Notes under the pieces: model-generated
What the model was told of the DNA's origin: nothing
What the model saw: the letters and a program-made list of their open reading frames with translations, nothing else
Databases searched by the model: none
Part shown: positions 18,141 to 26,004 of the stretch, piece by piece
Position numbering within the stretch: the stretch's first letter is position 1
Layout of the letters: every line of letters starts with the position of its first letter
NCBI GenBank assembly: GCA_030765605.1
Contig: JAVCCG010000041.1
Location: 1-33,343 of the forward strand
Length of the DNA stretch: 33,343 nt
Direction: 5' to 3'
Source: Candidatus Alcyoniella australis
GTDB lineage: Bacteria > Lernaellota > Lernaellaia > JAVCCG01 > Alcyoniellaceae
Position numbers and translations under genes: made by a program

Positions 18141-18297
18141 ATATATACTCCCGCCCCATCTCGGCGCATGGGCCGAGGGTGCAGCTAGACCATCATGCTT
18201 GTCGCTAAGGCGTCAGCGACGCCACGATGACGAGCCCTTGTGAATAACCCGGGCTAGTTAATGCGAAAAACGTCCGTGGGTCAAGGCGTTGACACGC

Positions 18298-19515
18298 TCA
18301 ATCGAGCGGTTCGATCGGCTCGGGGCGCAGGCGCTTACGCGAGGCCAGGGCCGGACCCTGTCGGCGCAGCGTGCCCAGCAGCAGAGCCCGCGAGCGCGAG
18401 CCGATGCGGCGCGCCGGTTGCTCGCCGATCGCCATCTGCACCATCTCGATCAGATGGTAGATCGGCTTGGAGGTGTACGACACGTGGCGCATGGCGGAGA
18501 GCATCATCTGGCAGCCCGCGCAGTACACGCCCAGGGCGTCGGCCTTAACCGATCGCGCCTCGGCCAGCACACGGTGACCGCCGAGGACCATCCGGTCGGG
18601 ACGATGGCTGATCTTGATCGGGAACCCGGCGCCGATGCCGCAGCAATAGCTGTTTTCCCGGCAGTGGGGCATCTCGCGTACGTCCACGCCGATCCGCCTC
18701 AGAATGCGCCGCGGCAGCTCGGCGTAGCGCGGGCCGAGCAGTTTGGTGTAGCAGCTGTCCTGCAAGGTCACGGTCATCTCCAAGGGCCGCACGACCTTCC
18801 AGCGTCCGCTTTCCAGACCCTGGTCGATCAGCTCGAGGTAGGGCGTGATCTCAAGCTCGCGGGTCAGGCCGTAGCGCGGCAGCACGTGTCTGAAGATGTT
18901 GTAGCCCGCTGTGCAGAGAATCGTCATCTTGCGCGTGCCCATTTGTTCGAGCCACTGATTCAACCGCCGTGCGGTCCCACGCAGCTGATCCTCGAGCCCC
19001 TGGCGGAACAGGGTCTCGCCGCAGCAGTAGTCGTACCCGCCGCGGATATCGAGCCCCTCGAACAGCGCGCTTTTAGTCAGCAGCGGCAGGGAGACAACGT
19101 TGCAGCCCGGGTAGCAGATCTCCTCGGCCGGATCCAGGCGTGCCCAGGACTGGACCAGCTCGCGTTCCTCGGCGTTGAAATCATCGGCCGCGGCCTGGCG
19201 GAAGTTGTGCGGCTGGTGTGGTTGGAAATAGGCCGACCAGGCGGGCAGCCCCTGCTGCTCGTAGATCGGGGTGAACGAGGCGCGAAACAGGCTCGCCGGA
19301 TTGGCGTTGTGCTCGCAGCGTAGCGAGCAGGCAAAGCAAGTCTCGCAATGGTACGGCACATGCTCGCCCGTCTCTCCGGCGCGCAGGCGCTCGATCTCGG
19401 CCTTGGCCTGGTCCAGGCTCAGGCGCATCACGTCGCACTCGGCCAGGCAGCGGCCGCAAGTCTGGCAAAGCTTGGGGTCGTAGGGCTCGAAAAAGCGCTG
19501 GGATTCGTATTCCAC
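18298..19515 (-). CDS. CCG-domain Fe-S oxidoreductase (HdrB/GlpC-like)
   Basis: An iron-sulfur protein of about 405 residues. It has two ferredoxin-type clusters, CQTCGRCLAEC (Cys17, 20, 23, 27) and CETCFACSLRC (Cys57, 60, 63, 67). Two cysteine-rich CCG domains follow: the first has YDYCCGE with CTAGYN in place of the usual CxxC, and the second is complete (DSCYTKLLGPRY, NSYCCGIGAGF, CAGCQMM). This is the architecture of heterodisulfide-reductase HdrB-like and GlpC-like electron-transfer subunits. The partner and substrate are not evident because no redox gene is adjacent. The GTG at 19515 follows GGAGA; a GTG at 19527 without a ribosome site is the alternative. Confidence 0.85.
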   Translation of the reverse strand: MEYESQRFFEPYDPKLCQTCGRCLAECDVMRLSLDQAKAEIERLRAGETGEHVPYHCETCFACSLRCEHNANPASLFRASFTPIYEQQGLPAWSAYFQPHQPHNFRQAAADDFNAEERELVQSWARLDPAEEICYPGCNVVSLPLLTKSALFEGLDIRGGYDYCCGETLFRQGLEDQLRGTARRLNQWLEQMGTRKMTILCTAGYNIFRHVLPRYGLTRELEITPYLELIDQGLESGRWKVVRPLEMTVTLQDSCYTKLLGPRYAELPRRILRRIGVDVREMPHCRENSYCCGIGAGFPIKISHRPDRMVLGGHRVLAEARSVKADALGVYCAGCQMMLSAMRHVSYTSKPIYHLIEMVQMAIGEQPARRIGSRSRALLLGTLRRQGPALASRKRLRPEPIEPLD

Positions 19516-19786
19516 GAGACTCTCCACTATTTCAGGGCTGTGGTCATCAAGGGATGATGATATTCAATCCGTCCCCGCCCAACAACCGATTTCCGAACTC
19601 GCCATCGGAAATTATGTGTCAGAAGTTACTAAAAGTAATCCCACGCTTTTGCCGCTGTTGAGCCGCTGTGCGGCGTATCTATCCATGATTTAGATCATTT
19701 TTCCTTTTAATCAACGTTGGCATGCTTTGTGTAGTTTAGCCCATTAGAACGCATCGCACTGAGGGCTGCGGCAAAGGAGACTGGAA

Positions 19787-20071
19787 ATGATCAGCAGAAC
19801 ATTGATCTTGAGCATAGCGATACTTCTGATATTAGCGGCCTCCAACGTGCTGGCGGGCGATACCCAGACCATGGTGCTTCAGCCCGAGGAGGTCCAGACC
19901 CGCTATCTGGATTTGGATACCGTGCCGATCAGCTTGACGATCCTGGTGGATCTGCACAGCGATCAGGCCGCGAATAGCGACTTAGAACAAGTTCAGGCGC
20001 AAAAGGGTGATTTCGTCGACTTAACCACCTTGGCCCTACTCCAAGAAGACAGTCACGCCAGCCTGGAATAG
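19787..20071 (+). CDS. Small exported protein (94 aa)
   Basis: MISRTLILSIAILLILAASN with VLA at 21-23 is a clear signal peptide, cleavage expected after Ala23. The mature part of about 70 residues is acidic (QPEEVQTRYLDLDTVP, then DLHSDQAANSDLEQVQ), has no cysteine and matches no family I know. An AAGGAG seven bases before the ATG and a strong terminator behind it make a real single-gene transcript likely. It is the only plus-strand gene in this part of the window. Confidence 0.7.
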   Translation: MISRTLILSIAILLILAASNVLAGDTQTMVLQPEEVQTRYLDLDTVPISLTILVDLHSDQAANSDLEQVQAQKGDFVDLTTLALLQEDSHASLE

Positions 20072-20105
20072 GCTTTCGACCCTCCTGAACCTTATCCGAC
20101 GCCCT

Positions 20106-20136
20106 GCCCCGCCGCCCCCGGCGGGGCACCTTTTTT
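20106..20136 (+). terminator. Rho-independent terminator
   Basis: GCCCCGCCG (20106-20114) pairs perfectly with CGGCGGGGC (20119-20127) around a CCCC loop, followed by six T (20131-20136). It ends the 19787-20071 transcript; the T-run overlaps the stop codon of the convergent gene. Confidence 0.9.
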
Positions 20137-21400
20137 ATCGGCCCGTTTCATCGGCCTTTATCTGGAGTTTTGATTCGAGCCTGAATAGCAGTTCGGCCAG
20201 CTTTACGGCGATCAGTTCATGCCCCAGCGGCGTGGGGTGAACTGCGTCGCTGAACAGCATAGTCTCTGGGCTGTTGGTAAAGTGCTGAGTCGGATCGATG
20301 ATCGCCACTCCCTGGCGCTGGGCCAGATCGGTTTCGAATTCGCGCAGCTCTGAAATTAACTCAGGGCTGGGGTAGATGATCAGGATCGGGATCGCGCCGT
20401 CTGCGCGGATCTTCTGTACAAGGGCGGTCAGGGCGGCTTTCCAGCCGATGACCTTGTCCAGGTCGCGGGCTTGGTCGCGGTCGACCGTAAGCGAACGGGC
20501 AAGGAAGCCGCCGAAGGCGACCAACGCCCTGATGCTGTTGAGGCATTCGTTGTGCGGCTGCAAGTGTTCGATATTTTCGTACTGCTGATAATGTATGCCC
20601 ACCATGATCGTTACGTATTGCGGCTTCCACCAGGTGGACTCTTGGTAGCGTACAAGCTGTTGTCCCAGGTGGCCCGCCGGCATGGCCAGGTTGATCAGTC
20701 CGGCCCGATCGAGCCCTTTGTCGTGCAGCAGTTCGATGGTCCGGGCCGGGTATGATCGGTTGAAACCCACGTTGGTGCCAAAGGTCGCCGAGTCGCCCAG
20801 GCACAGCAGGCGCGGCTCGAGGACCTGCGTCCGGTCGATCAAAGGGCCGCGGTATCCGGCGTCGTTGATCTCGTAGACTGTGTTCGGCCGCAAGCTGAAG
20901 GCGTCGAACGACAGCGGTAGGCTGAAAGTCCCGAGGAATGTGCGGTCCAGCATCGCGTTGCCCATCGGCAGGCAGAACAAGGCCAGGGCCATGAGCCAGA
21001 GCGCGGTGCGGCCAAGACGCGGCAGTCGGCTTACAACGGGTCGCAGGCCTCTGCCGAGCAAATCCACGAGCACCAGCATGCAAAGCGTGGACCCCAGGCT
21101 GAGCAGGCCCAGCCGCGGCGTGTCGCGGAAGATCCAGAGGAACAAGGCTGTGAGGATCAGCAGGGGAAAGGCGAGCTGTCGCCAGGCGCCGATCGCATCG
21201 TCTCTGAACTGAAGCGAGGCATGGATCGCCGACAACAGCGCCAGGGCCCCGACGATCAACGCGACGCTGGGCGGGCCCAGTTGCAGGTTGGACTCCAATA
21301 GCGTCAGGATCAGGAAAAATCCAACGTAGGCGCAGCACAACACCAACAGCGCCGCAGCTGCGACGAGCAGGCAGCCGCGAATCAGTTGCAGCCTGCGCAT
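20135..21400 (-). CDS. Membrane-anchored SGNH/GDSL hydrolase-like protein
   Basis: A 421-residue protein with about five membrane segments (residues 8-150) and a C-terminal SGNH hydrolase fold outside the membrane. CLGDSATFG holds the block-I nucleophile Ser204. SDAVHPTPLGHE holds the Asp385/His388 pair of block V. The oxyanion Asn of block III (usual GxND) is not obvious: the corresponding strand reads IMVGIHYQQY. Relatives act as esterases or acetyl-transfer enzymes on carbohydrates. The ATG lies three bases after the stop of the DUF2079 gene (TAAACGATG), so the two are coupled. Confidence 0.75.
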   Translation of the reverse strand: MRRLQLIRGCLLVAAAALLVLCCAYVGFFLILTLLESNLQLGPPSVALIVGALALLSAIHASLQFRDDAIGAWRQLAFPLLILTALFLWIFRDTPRLGLLSLGSTLCMLVLVDLLGRGLRPVVSRLPRLGRTALWLMALALFCLPMGNAMLDRTFLGTFSLPLSFDAFSLRPNTVYEINDAGYRGPLIDRTQVLEPRLLCLGDSATFGTNVGFNRSYPARTIELLHDKGLDRAGLINLAMPAGHLGQQLVRYQESTWWKPQYVTIMVGIHYQQYENIEHLQPHNECLNSIRALVAFGGFLARSLTVDRDQARDLDKVIGWKAALTALVQKIRADGAIPILIIYPSPELISELREFETDLAQRQGVAIIDPTQHFTNSPETMLFSDAVHPTPLGHELIAVKLAELLFRLESKLQIKADETGR

Positions 21401-21403
21401 CGT

Positions 21404-23077
21404 TTATTCCGCGTCGCGTACTCGGCGATCATCGCCGTGGGCGACCAGCTGGGTTTGCGAATATACAGCTGGACGCGAATCGATGGTCAGGGGGCTTGCC
21501 CCGAACAGGTAGGGGTTGAGCAAGTTCTGTTCAAGCAGTTTTGCATGTTGCTCGATGAAGTCCAACACCGCCTGGTTGCCCTCGACCCGAGCCCCGCGCC
21601 GCATCAGGACCACCCCGTCTTCAAAGAAGATAGTGCCGAATTCGTCCGACTTGAGGTAGCCCTCTAATTGCTGGAAAAGGGTCTGGCGGGGAGCCATCGT
21701 GATGAAAGAATACATGTCGAACAGCAGGTAATCGAAGCGTTGATCCGCCGGCAGAAAATAGAAGTGGTAGTAACGCTCCATGCGCGGACCGTGAAACCCG
21801 GCGAGGTTCTCCATGCCCTTGACGCGCGATCCCTGGGGGATCATCTCCCAGGCCCTGTCGATGATGCGACCGTGATCGGTCTTCGTGTAGTAGTTGAGGT
21901 TGAACTCCCTGCTAAGCGGAGCCGGGCCGCTTAGCAGGGTCGAGTGCCAGTAGTGATTCGCCGCGTTGACAACGACGAACACCACGACCAGGACCCACAG
22001 CAACGCGGCCTTGTTGTTCAGGCGGTCCCGAAGCTTGCGCAGGCCGAACAGCGCGGAGATGTATATCAGCGGCAGCACCACCGTCATGTCGTTGTGAAAG
22101 TGGAAGCGTTCTCCGATCACCGCTCGGTAGTTGTCGTACCACTGGACCTGCAGGTTGCTTGACATACTGAACATGATGTAAGCGGCCTCCACCGCGGCCG
22201 GGAACAGGTATAGCGGCGCGAGGAACGGCAGGAACAATACGGGCAAAAACTCCAGCAGATGGAGCGCGTTTTCCCTGATGAACAGGTTGTCGTACAACAG
22301 CTGGGGCTTGGTCAGAATGTTGACCAGCGCCTGGCCTACGGTGCCGCCGTAGGCGTTTAAATGCAGCAGCTCCGAGTCCAGCTCGTTGCCAAGATGTCGA
22401 TCGAGCAATAGTACGATGGGCAGCAAGATCGCGATCCAGGCCAGCGAGATCAGTATCGCCCGTCTGCCGTAGGTGCGGTCCCCGCTGATCCACAGCGCGA
22501 TCCCCAACAGCAGATTTATCAGCGGTCCGTTGACCCTCGAGGTGCAGCCCAGGACCAACGCCGCTGAAAACAGCCTTCTTTTTCTGTGCTGAAGAAAGAG
22601 GATTTCCAGCAGCAGAAAAAAGATCAACTGCGGAGCGTAATGGTACCCGCTCAGTGCCAGGTAGCCGGTGAGTGGATGCGCCGCGAATGACACTGTAAGC
22701 AGCCAGGGCCATAGGTAACCTTCGAGCACCTGCCTGCACAGCAGGTAGAAGATCGGCATCGCGGCTGCGAGAAACAGTACGTTGACGAGAATCGGCCACC
22801 AGCTTGAGGGGTGTATCGCCTCGAACAGGAAGATGAAGGCCGCGGCCGGCTGCATGACAATGGTCAGGCTCGACAGGAACGGAACAGTGCCTTGCCGGGA
22901 TTCAAGGAACTCCGTCCAGATCATGTTGAAGTTCACGACGTCGAACGACTGGACACCGTAAGCATTGAGCTTGGCCGCTTGCAGCAGGCTGTATACGGCC
23001 GCGAATATACATGAAAAGACGCAGATCAGCGCAAACGAGCAGCGGGATTTATGCGTCAGGTTTGTTTTGGAATCCAT
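21404..23077 (-). CDS. DUF2079 polytopic membrane protein
   Basis: A 557-residue protein with about ten membrane segments. The N-terminal AYGVQSFDVVNFNMIWTEFL loop, the early LFEAIHPSSWWPILVN segment and the overall plan fit the DUF2079 family, which has a GT-C-like layout and no established reaction. The C-terminal part (about 410-557) is soluble and ends in a charged region. There is no strong ribosome site before the ATG at 23077. It is coupled to the SGNH-hydrolase gene behind it, so a joint role in envelope or glycan modification is a reasonable inference. Confidence 0.75.
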   Translation of the reverse strand: MDSKTNLTHKSRCSFALICVFSCIFAAVYSLLQAAKLNAYGVQSFDVVNFNMIWTEFLESRQGTVPFLSSLTIVMQPAAAFIFLFEAIHPSSWWPILVNVLFLAAAMPIFYLLCRQVLEGYLWPWLLTVSFAAHPLTGYLALSGYHYAPQLIFFLLLEILFLQHRKRRLFSAALVLGCTSRVNGPLINLLLGIALWISGDRTYGRRAILISLAWIAILLPIVLLLDRHLGNELDSELLHLNAYGGTVGQALVNILTKPQLLYDNLFIRENALHLLEFLPVLFLPFLAPLYLFPAAVEAAYIMFSMSSNLQVQWYDNYRAVIGERFHFHNDMTVVLPLIYISALFGLRKLRDRLNNKAALLWVLVVVFVVVNAANHYWHSTLLSGPAPLSREFNLNYYTKTDHGRIIDRAWEMIPQGSRVKGMENLAGFHGPRMERYYHFYFLPADQRFDYLLFDMYSFITMAPRQTLFQQLEGYLKSDEFGTIFFEDGVVLMRRGARVEGNQAVLDFIEQHAKLLEQNLLNPYLFGASPLTIDSRPAVYSQTQLVAHGDDRRVRDAE

Positions 23078-23227
23078 GTTAACTACTCAAGCTATCGACA
23101 GTACCGAATCGAGTCAATGCTTCGGCTCGTTGTTCGGGTTGACCACGATTTCGTTGCCGAGCCCATTGATTGGGCAGCTGATTGTCGCACAGGGGCCGGA
23201 CCAACAGTATGTTGGTCGCGGGTCGCA

Positions 23228-24649
23228 TCAGAACTGACGGAACCGGGTCCAGATACTGCGCACCAGGATCTCGGCCATGCCCAGAAAGTTGATCGGCTTG
23301 CGTACGCCGGAGGACAACAGCCGCAGGATGAAGCGCGGCCGGAAATAGAAGCGGCGGTTGAGCAGGCGGTACAGCTCGTCTACCTGGGCCGCCGACAGAT
23401 GGCGCGTGTTCATCACCGCCTGCTTCTGGGTCCAGTTGTGATAGTTACGGTCCACAAACAGTCGCTCGTTGACCGCGATCTCAAACAGCTCGGAGCGCTT
23501 GATCGGGACCAGGACGTTGATTGCCAGAGTGTCCAACTGCATTTGTTTAATGGTCGCAAAGCTGCGCTCGATCCTCTCCCGGTCCTCCCAGGGAAACCCG
23601 ATGATGATGTTGCCGTTGGTTTGAATCTTGTGCTTGCGGACCCGTACCAGAGTCTCCTTGGCTCGCTCAAGGTCGACCTTTTTATGCATCTGTTCGAGGG
23701 TTTCGCTATCGCCGGACTCGATGCCGAAACTCAGAAAGATACATCCCGACTTGGCCAGCAGTTCCAGCAGCGAATCGTCGATGTTTGAGATGTTGGTCTC
23801 GCACCCCCATTTGAGACGACGCTGGAATCCTTGGTCGATCATCGCCTCGCACAAGGCGGCCGCCCGCTTGCGGTCGAGCAGCAAGTCCTCGTCGTGAAAC
23901 AGGATGAAGTTGGAATTGTATTGGTCGAGGATCTGGGCGATCTCGGCCGTGACGTTTTCGACCGATCGCGCGTGCCATTTGCGGTTGGACAACATCGGCG
24001 TCGGGCAGAACAGGCAGTTATACACGCAGCCCCGGGAGCTGACGCAGGAGGCCATCCGCTGCAACGAGGCGGGGACTCCGAACAGATTCACCATCCGGTA
24101 GCGATCCATCGGCAGCGTCTCGCGCATCGGGAACGGCAGCTCGTCGAGATTCTCGATCCGTGCGCTGATCCCGTTCGAGTGCAATTCTCCGTCGAAATAA
24201 GCCAGCCCCTGTACGTCTCTGATCGATTCGATGCTGCCGTCATAGCGTTCGAGGATCTCGCAAAAGGCATACTCACCCTCGCCGACCAGCACCGCGGCGA
24301 CCCCCGGGTCGCCGGCGATCTCCGGGTTGATCGACGCGTGTTTGCCGCCGTAGACGATCAGCGCTCTACTGACCCGGCGGATGCGCCGCACCAGCTCAAG
24401 GCTGATCGCGTAGCTGTCCGAGAGGACCGAGAGGCCGATCACGTCCGGCTGGTATTCCTCGACCTGCCGCACGATCTGATCGTCGGAGGGATCCGACGTA
24501 GTGAGCTGCTGAATCAGCCGTACGTCGTGACCAGCCTGTCGCGCCGCGGAGGCGATGTAGGTTAGCCCCATCGGCTCGCAGAAAAAGAACAGGCTTTTCC
24601 AGTAACTACTGCGCGGGGCCAGAAGCAGTATTTTCACCGGTGCTCCCAT
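23228..24649 (-). CDS. B12-binding-type radical SAM protein
   Basis: A radical SAM enzyme of about 473 residues from the ATG at 24649 (MGAPVKILLLAPRSSYW). Residues 5-130 form a cobalamin-binding-like Rossmann domain (GLTYIASAARQAGHDV, YQPDVIGLSVLSDSY, IVYGGKHASINPE). The canonical DxHxxG cobalamin ligand is not visible. The radical SAM core has CVYNCLFC (Cys208, 212, 215), and FGIESGDSETLEQMHKK is the typical later motif. The substrate is unknown. Relatives include methyltransferases and cyclases. An upstream ATG at 24712 would add a basic 21-residue extension and is less likely. Confidence 0.85.
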   Translation of the reverse strand: MGAPVKILLLAPRSSYWKSLFFFCEPMGLTYIASAARQAGHDVRLIQQLTTSDPSDDQIVRQVEEYQPDVIGLSVLSDSYAISLELVRRIRRVSRALIVYGGKHASINPEIAGDPGVAAVLVGEGEYAFCEILERYDGSIESIRDVQGLAYFDGELHSNGISARIENLDELPFPMRETLPMDRYRMVNLFGVPASLQRMASCVSSRGCVYNCLFCPTPMLSNRKWHARSVENVTAEIAQILDQYNSNFILFHDEDLLLDRKRAAALCEAMIDQGFQRRLKWGCETNISNIDDSLLELLAKSGCIFLSFGIESGDSETLEQMHKKVDLERAKETLVRVRKHKIQTNGNIIIGFPWEDRERIERSFATIKQMQLDTLAINVLVPIKRSELFEIAVNERLFVDRNYHNWTQKQAVMNTRHLSAAQVDELYRLLNRRFYFRPRFILRLLSSGVRKPINFLGMAEILVRSIWTRFRQF

Positions 24650-24800
24650 CTGTTGCGCGGATATCTGCAGCCGTATCTTGCTCGCTGCTGAAAATGAACG
24701 AGGTATATGCAACCCTCCCGATGCAGGATGCTGAGCTGAGCCTTATTCATCCAATATCGTCAAGCGGGAGCCGGAAAAGAACCCTCACGGAGATCGCGGG

Positions 24801-25919
24801 TCAGTTGGATTGAGATTCGGTGATCGGCTGGGCCGGCTCGTCAACGCACTCGGTGCGGATGGTTGCGATCTGGTCCATGATCGAGAAGAAGGTGTCGGTC
24901 ACGTCGGGGTCGAAGTAGACGCCGCGTCCCTTTTTCATTATCTCGATCGACTCGTCGATGGGGATCGCCTGCTTGTAGGGACGGTCCGAAGTCAGGGCGT
25001 CGAACACGTCGGCCACGGAAGTGATTCGTCCCCACAGCGGGATCTGGTCTCCCTTGAGCCCCTTGGGATAGCCGCTGCCGTCCCACTTCTCGTGGTGGGT
25101 CAGCGCGATCTGCTCGGCCATCTTGAGCACGGCTGTATCCGAGCCGGAGAGGATCTTGCCGCCGATCAACGTGTGCTGCTTCATCACCTCCCATTCGTCG
25201 CTGTCCAGGGAGGCGCGCTTGAGCAGGATTCGATCGGGGATGCCAATCTTGCCGATGTCGTGCATCGGCGCGGCGTAGAGCACGGTGTCCACGTCCTGGG
25301 CCGGCAGCGACATGCTGCGCGAGACCGCGGCCGCGTAGTAGCCGATACGCTTGATGTGGCTGCCGGTCTCCATGTCCTTGTACTCGGCGGCCTGGGCCAG
25401 GCGGAAGATCGTGTCCAGGGTGCCCTGTTTGATCTTCAGCGAGGCTGACTTGAGATCCTCGTAGGCTGTGCGCAGCTGCTCGGTGCGCTTCTCCACCTCG
25501 CGCTCGAGGATCAGCTGGTGGCTCAGCATGTGATCGTTGTAGGCCTTGACCTTGAGCAGCGACTGGACCCGGGCCCGTAGCTCGGTCTGGTCGACCGGCT
25601 TGGACAGGAAGTCGTCGGCCCCGACCTCGAAGGCCTTGATCCTGCTCTCCACTTCGGAGGAGGAGGAGATCGCCACGATCGGGATGATCTTGGTCTCATC
25701 CGAATCCTTGAGCCGCCGGGCGACCTCGAAACCGTTCATCCGCGGCATGTCGATGTCGAGCAGGATCACCTCCGGCGGGTTGGCCGCCACCCGTTCCAGT
25801 GCGTTGATTCCGTCGAAGGCCTCGTCCACCTCGTAGCCCAGGCGGCCGAGAATCGTCGTCAGCAGACGGCGATTCATCTCATCGTCGTCTACGACGAGAA
25901 TCCTCTTAGGTTGATCCAT
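24801..25919 (-). CDS. Response regulator with HD-GYP domain
   Basis: A 372-residue two-domain regulator. The receiver domain (1-120) has the acidic pair Asp11/Asp12, phospho-acceptor Asp55 (LLDIDMP) and Lys108 (SKPVD). A coiled linker (125-160) leads to an HD-GYP domain with His220-Asp221 (MHDIGKIGIPD) and HHEKWDGSGYP at 275-285. All metal ligands look intact, so cyclic-di-GMP phosphodiesterase activity is expected from the family. It follows the hybrid kinase after a short gap and is probably its output or partner. The ATG at 25919 (MDQPKRILVV) is preferred over a TTG at 25955. Confidence 0.92.
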   Translation of the reverse strand: MDQPKRILVVDDDEMNRRLLTTILGRLGYEVDEAFDGINALERVAANPPEVILLDIDMPRMNGFEVARRLKDSDETKIIPIVAISSSSEVESRIKAFEVGADDFLSKPVDQTELRARVQSLLKVKAYNDHMLSHQLILEREVEKRTEQLRTAYEDLKSASLKIKQGTLDTIFRLAQAAEYKDMETGSHIKRIGYYAAAVSRSMSLPAQDVDTVLYAAPMHDIGKIGIPDRILLKRASLDSDEWEVMKQHTLIGGKILSGSDTAVLKMAEQIALTHHEKWDGSGYPKGLKGDQIPLWGRITSVADVFDALTSDRPYKQAIPIDESIEIMKKGRGVYFDPDVTDTFFSIMDQIATIRTECVDEPAQPITESQSN

Positions 25920-26004
25920 CCCCTTGATCCCCAGCTGCGATGCAACTTTCAGCAATTGCCAAAAACGGTGAAATTATAAGGCCAAGGAGAAAAACTGAAA
26001 AGGT

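Noticed and set aside
19717-19733. Possible sigma54 promoter (TTGGCATG then GTGTAG) before the exported protein
   Set aside because: The -24 GG is present, but the -12 GC is replaced by GT; too weak to list.
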